Positions 60,319 through 64,000 of a stretch of 64,000 nt of DNA are shown here, in pieces. The notes under the pieces are model-generated. The model saw only the letters and a program-made list of their open reading frames with translations, was not told the origin of the DNA and made no database searches. The stretch lies in assembly GCA_015066705.1 (NCBI GenBank), contig SVNV01000008.1:19079-83078 (forward strand), read 5' to 3'. This DNA is from Ruminococcus sp. (GTDB taxonomy: Bacteria > Bacillota > Clostridia > Oscillospirales > Ruminococcaceae). A program made the translations under genes and the position numbers. The first letter of the stretch is position 1, and every line of letters begins with the position of its first letter.

Positions 60319-60540
60319 ATGGTATTTGATAAGGTAAAGGCAATCATCGTTGACCAGCTTGACGTTGATGAGGATAAGGTAACTCTTGAAGCTTCAATCA
60401 CAGAAGACCTTGGTGCTGATTCACTTGACGTAGTAGACCTCGTTATGTCTTTTGAAGACGAATTCGGAATTGAAATTCCTGATGACGAAGTTGAAAACGT
60501 AAAGACAGTCGGCGACATCGTTAAGATTATCGAAGCTTAA
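60319..60540 (+). CDS. acpP: Acyl carrier protein
   Basis: 73 aa acidic helical protein, with the phosphopantetheine Ser in [19 protein letters not shown] and [17 protein letters not shown]. Strong AAAGGAGG site. Last gene of the operon, 75 bp after accA; in many Bacillota it follows fabH or fabG. Its spacer may carry an internal promoter, not clear by eye. Confidence 0.97.
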   Translation: MVFDKVKAIIVDQLDVDEDKVTLEASITEDLGADSLDVVDLVMSFEDEFGIEIPDDEVENVKTVGDIVKIIEA

Positions 60541-60554
60541 TAAAAAGTAAAATA

Positions 60555-60592
60555 AAAGCGTGCAGTTTTTTCTGCACGCTTTAATTTTTTGC
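60555..60592 (+). terminator. Terminator of the fab-acc operon
   Basis: AAAGCGTGCAG / CTGCACGCTTT stem, loop of six T, tail AATTTTTT; also T-rich on the minus strand, so it can end the FemX-like gene as well. Confidence 0.9.
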
Positions 60593-60598
60593 TCTTTT

Positions 60599-61696
60599 TT
60601 AATCCTTGCTTCTGTTTTTGAGAAGCTTTATGGTTTTTAATCTGTGAAGTTTTCTGTAACACCATTCAGCAATAGCTACAAGACGCTTTTTGAACTTTGA
60701 GAATGTAAAGAAAAATTCTCCGGCATAGGTAACAACCTCACCCTCAAAGCCCTTCTTGAACTTGTATACGCCGTAATTCGGGTGGGTTTCGTCCTTGTAG
60801 AATGGTATTCCCTGAAAATCGTAAATAAAATTCTTGCCTTCGATAGCCCATTGAATCATAGTCCACTGCATAAGATAGTTAGGATAGGTGTTTCTGTGAT
60901 GGTTTGCAGAAGCTCCGTAAACGTAACAGGTTTTTCCTGCATACTGAGTTGTTACAGCGCCTGATACAGGAACAGGGTCTTTTCCCTCCTCCTCGTAGTA
61001 GCAAACAAACAAACGACAATGCTCATCAGTAAGTCCGTCCAGCATTTTTGCGAAATATTCCTTTGAACGGATTGAGAAGCCGTCACGCTTACCTGTTTCA
61101 ATCATAATCGGGTAGAAATCATCAAGAGCTTCTTTTCCACAAGCCTTGCAGACAACTCCCTTTCGTGAAGCTTTTCTGATTCTGTTTCTCCAGTCAGCCT
61201 TGAAGGTCGCCATAACCTCATCCTCGGTTTTACCCTCGATGTTTCTCAGCATATAGTTGTTTCTCGGCTGAATTGTAGAAAGCTCAGGTGCGTTTTCGGT
61301 GTACTTGAAGCCGAGTGAACGCATAATCTCAATAGCTTCTGTTTCCTTTTCTTCAAAACAAGGGTCCCACATAAATTCGTAGGCCTTGTGCTTCTTTGCA
61401 AGCTCTTTTACGCCCTCAAGCAAATCCTCAAGGGTTTCCTTATCGTAATAGTCGCATACAGGGCCGTGTGGCGCATATAAAAAAGTACAGCCAAGCACAG
61501 GGATTCTCTTTATGAGAATAAGACAAGTGCCTTTGATTTTGCCCTTTTCGTCACGGGAAATAACAGCGTCCCAGCCCCAGTTGTCTTTAACATTCGGCCA
61601 CTTCAAAGACTGCATAAAAACGCCGTTTCTGTGAGTTTTTGCAAAAGTTTCAAACTCTTCACAAAGGGCGGAGTTCTTTTTATCGAGAATTTCCAT
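60599..61696 (-). CDS. FemAB/FemX-family aminoacyl transferase
   Basis: 365 aa, double-GNAT FemX-like fold: FMQSLKWPNVKDNWGW, LYAPHGPVCDY, FKADWRNRIRKASRKGV, VSGAVTTQYAGKTCYVYGAS, PNYLMQWTMIQWAIEG, FIYDFQGIPFY and YGVYKFKKGFEGE match peptidoglycan bridge-forming enzymes (tRNA-dependent addition of an amino acid to the lipid II stem peptide). Basic C-terminal tail. Single gene, two-way terminator with acpP. Which amino acid it adds cannot be inferred. Confidence 0.88.
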   Translation of the reverse strand: MEILDKKNSALCEEFETFAKTHRNGVFMQSLKWPNVKDNWGWDAVISRDEKGKIKGTCLILIKRIPVLGCTFLYAPHGPVCDYYDKETLEDLLEGVKELAKKHKAYEFMWDPCFEEKETEAIEIMRSLGFKYTENAPELSTIQPRNNYMLRNIEGKTEDEVMATFKADWRNRIRKASRKGVVCKACGKEALDDFYPIMIETGKRDGFSIRSKEYFAKMLDGLTDEHCRLFVCYYEEEGKDPVPVSGAVTTQYAGKTCYVYGASANHHRNTYPNYLMQWTMIQWAIEGKNFIYDFQGIPFYKDETHPNYGVYKFKKGFEGEVVTYAGEFFFTFSKFKKRLVAIAEWCYRKLHRLKTIKLLKNRSKD

Positions 61697-61871
61697 TATT
61701 TTATCATTCCTTTGAATAGTATTAAATCTCTAACAGTATACCACATTTATAAGTAAAAATCAAGGCAGATAAAGGATTTGTCAAAAGCAACAATTCTGAG
61801 AATTTCAGCGAGGATTTTGACATAAAAAGTCACAAAAATAAGAAAAATAAGGAAAAATTCTTCCTTTCCCC

Positions 61872-61926
61872 TTGACATTTTAGTTAGCATAGGGTAATAT
61901 AATAGTAGAGTTAGACAAAGCTAACT
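61872..61926 (+). promoter_or_regulatory. feo promoter with DtxR/IdeR-like operator candidates
   Basis: TTGACA (61872-61877), then TAATAT at 17 bp (61895-61900) or TATAAT at 20 bp (61898-61903). TTTTAGTTAGCATAGGGTAA (61878-61897) and the inverted repeat AGTTAG-N6-CTAACT (61909-61926) resemble the TTAGGTTAGSCTAACCTAA consensus of iron-responsive DtxR/IdeR repressors. Assignment is inference. Confidence 0.6.
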
Positions 61927-61958
61927 GTTTTGTATCGGTCCTTGAAGGAGGGAAATCA

Positions 61959-62180
61959 ATGGCAACACTCAGAGACGCAAAAATCGGCGAAACTGTTACT
62001 GTAAAGAAACTCAACGGTGAAGGTGCTTTGAAGCGTAGAATTATGGATATGGGAATTACAAAGGGGATTTCTATTTATGTAAGAAAGGTAGCACCTTTTG
62101 GTGACCCGCTTGAAGTTACTGTAAGAGGCTATGAGCTTACAATAAGAAAAGCTGACGCTGAAATGATTGAAACTATGTAA
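61959..62180 (+). CDS. feoA: Ferrous iron transport protein A
   Basis: 73 aa SH3-like FeoA: TLRDAKIGETVTV, LKRRIMDMGITKG, VRKVAPFGDPLEVTVRGYEL and IRKADAEMI. Small cytosolic partner of FeoB. AAGGAGGG precedes the ATG. Confidence 0.95.
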   Translation: MATLRDAKIGETVTVKKLNGEGALKRRIMDMGITKGISIYVRKVAPFGDPLEVTVRGYELTIRKADAEMIETM

Positions 62181-62200
62181 TTTTTTATTTTTGCACCACG

Positions 62201-62216
62201 GTTAGCAGTCGCTAAC
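62201..62216. promoter_or_regulatory. GTTAGC palindrome between feoA and feoB
   Basis: GTTAGC-AGTC-GCTAAC, extended by C/G pairs. Hairpin-forming; its half-site matches the operator candidates upstream of feoA. Could be a third binding site or an RNA hairpin between the cistrons. Confidence 0.4.
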
Positions 62217-62236
62217 GCAAGAAAGGATTATTAAGT

Positions 62237-64000
62237 ATGGGTATTAAAATCGCACTTGCAGGAAATCCGAATGCAGGTAAAACAACACTTTTCAATGCGC
62301 TTACAGGTTCAAATCAGTATGTTGGAAACTGGCCCGGAGTTACAGTTGAAAAGAAAGAGGGAAAGTTAAAGGCAGACAAGGACGTTACGCTTACTGACCT
62401 CCCGGGAATATACTCTCTTTCGCCTTACACTCTTGAAGAGGTAGTTGCGAGAAATTATCTTGTAGGTGAAAGACCTGACGCAATTTTAAATATTATTGAC
62501 GGTACAAATATCGAGAGAAATCTTTATCTCACAACACAGCTTATTGAACTTGGAATACCTGTTGTTGCTTGTATCAATATGATGGACGTTGTAAGAAAAA
62601 ACGGCGACAAAATCAATACAGAAAAGCTTGCTAAGGCGCTGAGATGTGCTGTTGTGGAAATCTCCGCACTTAAAGGCGAGGGCATTGAAGAAGCAGCGAA
62701 TCTTGCTATCGAGCTTGCAGAAAAAGGTGAAAAGTTTGTTCCTCGTCACAACTTCTGTGGTTCTGTTGAACACGCAATAGCTCACATTGAAGAAGCATCT
62801 TTTCTCCACGATATTCCAGAAGAACAGCAGAGATGGTATGCTGTAAAGATTTTTGAAAGAGATGAAAAGGTTCTTGAACAGATGATGCTACCGGAGGATG
62901 TAGTTGCACACATTGAAAAGGATATTTTGTCCTGCGAAAGAGAAATGGAAGACGACGCTGAAAGTATTATTACAAATGAACGTTATAACTACATTACAGC
63001 TATTGTAAAGGAATGCTATACAAGAAAGAATACAAGCGGAATGACAACTTCTGATAAGATAGACAAAATTGTCACAAACAGAATTCTTGCACTTCCTATT
63101 TTTGCAGTTATAATGTTTCTTGTCTATAAGATTTCAATCGGCACAATCGGTGACTGGACAGTAGGCTTTATGAATGATACACTCTTTGGGGAATGGATTG
63201 TTCCGGGCGTTACAAAGGCGCTTGAAAGCATCAACTGTGCTGAATGGCTTGTAAGCCTTATCGCTGACGGTATCGTAGGTGGCGTGGGCGCTGTTTTAGG
63301 ATTTGTTCCACAGATGATTATTCTCTTCCTGTTGCTTTCAATTCTTGAGGACGTAGGATATATTTCAAGAGTTGCATTTATTATGGACAGAATTTTCAGA
63401 AAGTTCGGTCTTTCGGGAAAATCATTTATTCCTATGCTTATCGGAACAGGTTGTGGAGTACCTGGAATTATGGCGTCAAGAACAATCGAAAACGAACGTG
63501 ACAGACGTATGACAATTATCACAACAACATTTATTCCTTGTGGCGCAAAAATGCCTATGGTTGGTCTTATTGCCGGCGCACTCTTCAACAACAGCTGGAT
63601 AGTTGCAGGCTCTGCGTATTTTATCGGTGTGGCAGCTGTTATTGTTTCGGGAATTATGCTTAAAAAGACAAAGCCGTTTCAGGGCGAGGCAGCACCATTT
63701 GTTATGGAGCTTCCATCATACCACGCACCAATCGGCAGAAATGTTTACAGAGCTACATGGGAAAGAGGCTGGAGCTTTATAAAAAAGGCAGGTACTGTAA
63801 TTGTTATTGCAAGTATCCTTATCTGGTTGCTTAACAGTATCACCTTTGAAGGTGGTTTCCACTACATAGGCGACGGTGACGAAAAGTCAATTCTTAACGT
63901 TATCGGCGAAGCAATTGCAGTTGTATTTGCACCACTCGGATTTGGAAAGTGGCAGGCAGCTGTTGCTACAATTCTCGGACTTGTTGCCAAGGAAGAAGTA
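62237..64000 (+). CDS. feoB: Ferrous iron transporter B (3' partial)
   Basis: First 588 codons, open to the window end. N-terminal G-protein domain: G1 GNPNAGKTT, G3 DLPGIYSLSPYTLEE, G4 NMMD, G5 region EISALKGEG; helical linker; then the membrane pore with VPQMIILFLLLSILEDVGYI, IGTGCGVPGIMASRT (Gate Cys motif) and FIPCGAKMPM. Imports Fe2+ driven by the GTPase-regulated pore. GAAAGGA precedes the ATG; operon with feoA. Confidence 0.96.
   Translation, partial: MGIKIALAGNPNAGKTTLFNALTGSNQYVGNWPGVTVEKKEGKLKADKDVTLTDLPGIYSLSPYTLEEVVARNYLVGERPDAILNIIDGTNIERNLYLTTQLIELGIPVVACINMMDVVRKNGDKINTEKLAKALRCAVVEISALKGEGIEEAANLAIELAEKGEKFVPRHNFCGSVEHAIAHIEEASFLHDIPEEQQRWYAVKIFERDEKVLEQMMLPEDVVAHIEKDILSCEREMEDDAESIITNERYNYITAIVKECYTRKNTSGMTTSDKIDKIVTNRILALPIFAVIMFLVYKISIGTIGDWTVGFMNDTLFGEWIVPGVTKALESINCAEWLVSLIADGIVGGVGAVLGFVPQMIILFLLLSILEDVGYISRVAFIMDRIFRKFGLSGKSFIPMLIGTGCGVPGIMASRTIENERDRRMTIITTTFIPCGAKMPMVGLIAGALFNNSWIVAGSAYFIGVAAVIVSGIMLKKTKPFQGEAAPFVMELPSYHAPIGRNVYRATWERGWSFIKKAGTVIVIASILIWLLNSITFEGGFHYIGDGDEKSILNVIGEAIAVVFAPLGFGKWQAAVATILGLVAKEEV

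Overview
The window reads as chromosome of a spore-forming, anaerobic Bacillota, most likely an Oscillospiraceae (Ruminococcus-like) gut bacterium. Sequence evidence: an [FeFe]-hydrogenase operon of the electron-bifurcating type, sporulation genes (gpr, spoIIP, spoVAC), two CAP-domain surface proteins with long Thr-rich linkers, a cytosolic type I pullulanase, AGGAGG-type ribosome sites, and TTGACA/TATAAT promoters at 17-bp spacing. The species cannot be fixed from sequence alone. I see no prophage, CRISPR array, insertion-sequence transposase or integrase. The window is mostly core metabolism, and the novelty lies in intergenic structure.

Layout. 1-4.9 kb: hnd-type hydrogenase operon (first gene cut by the window edge) with an embedded HATPase protein. 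5-6.4 kb: a TatD-linked radical-SAM gene and a YiiX-type papain-like enzyme. 6.5-10.5 kb: hisS-orf-orf-aspS operon (minus). 10.8-14.2 kb: bioY, a 7TM HD-GYP protein and a cation diffusion facilitator. 14.3-14.7 kb: a tRNA operon Val-Asp-Phe-Gly (minus). 14.8-19.4 kb: sfsA, a DUF3048 lipoprotein, mgsA, a MinD-like ATPase and gpr (all minus). 19.5-20.4 kb: rpsT and a divergent pair, xre repressor / 58-aa protein, with a shared operator region. 20.4-25.4 kb: cell-surface genes (CAP protein, sugar transferase, HtrA, GT2). 25.5-28.8 kb: three small uncharacterised proteins, a YfcE-like phosphoesterase, spoVAC and spoIIP. 28.9-32.4 kb: a 50-aa membrane protein and ilvBNC. 32.5-39.9 kb: nth, an MraY-like transferase, pssA, psd, pulA, a eukaryotic-type hisA, degV. 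40-43.6 kb: valS and a Nudix hydrolase. 43.7-48.1 kb: an ABC-2 export operon divergent from a second CAP lipoprotein. 48.1-51.7 kb: fabD, dCMP deaminase, aroE, aroK and a zinc-ribbon membrane protein (minus). 52-60.5 kb: fabH-fabK-fabG-fabF-accB-fabZ-accC-accD-accA-acpP. 60.6-64 kb: a FemX-like protein and feoAB (feoB cut by the window end).

How parts work together. BioY imports the biotin that is attached to AccB; AccBCDA makes malonyl-CoA; FabD (on the opposite strand) loads it on AcpP, and FabH/F/G/Z/K elongate it. PssA and Psd then make phosphatidylethanolamine. The HndABCD-type enzyme would couple H2 to NAD(P)H and ferredoxin during fermentation.

Most noteworthy observations. (1) Two copies of a ~265-bp element (13054-13322 and 37806-38067), each exactly between convergent genes; linkers are conserved while stems differ but still pair, i.e. 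apparent covariation. (2) Other cloverleaf-like palindromic elements upstream of bioY and downstream of gpr. (3) Inverted repeats whose left arm is the 3' end of a gene (accB, pulA), and short repeats that supply stop codons (ilvC, Nudix gene). (4) A candidate Xre operator shared by the xre/58-aa pair and the distant YiiX-like gene, placed in the promoter core each time. (5) A eukaryote-type HisA. All are pattern-based claims that need homology searches or folding calculations to confirm.
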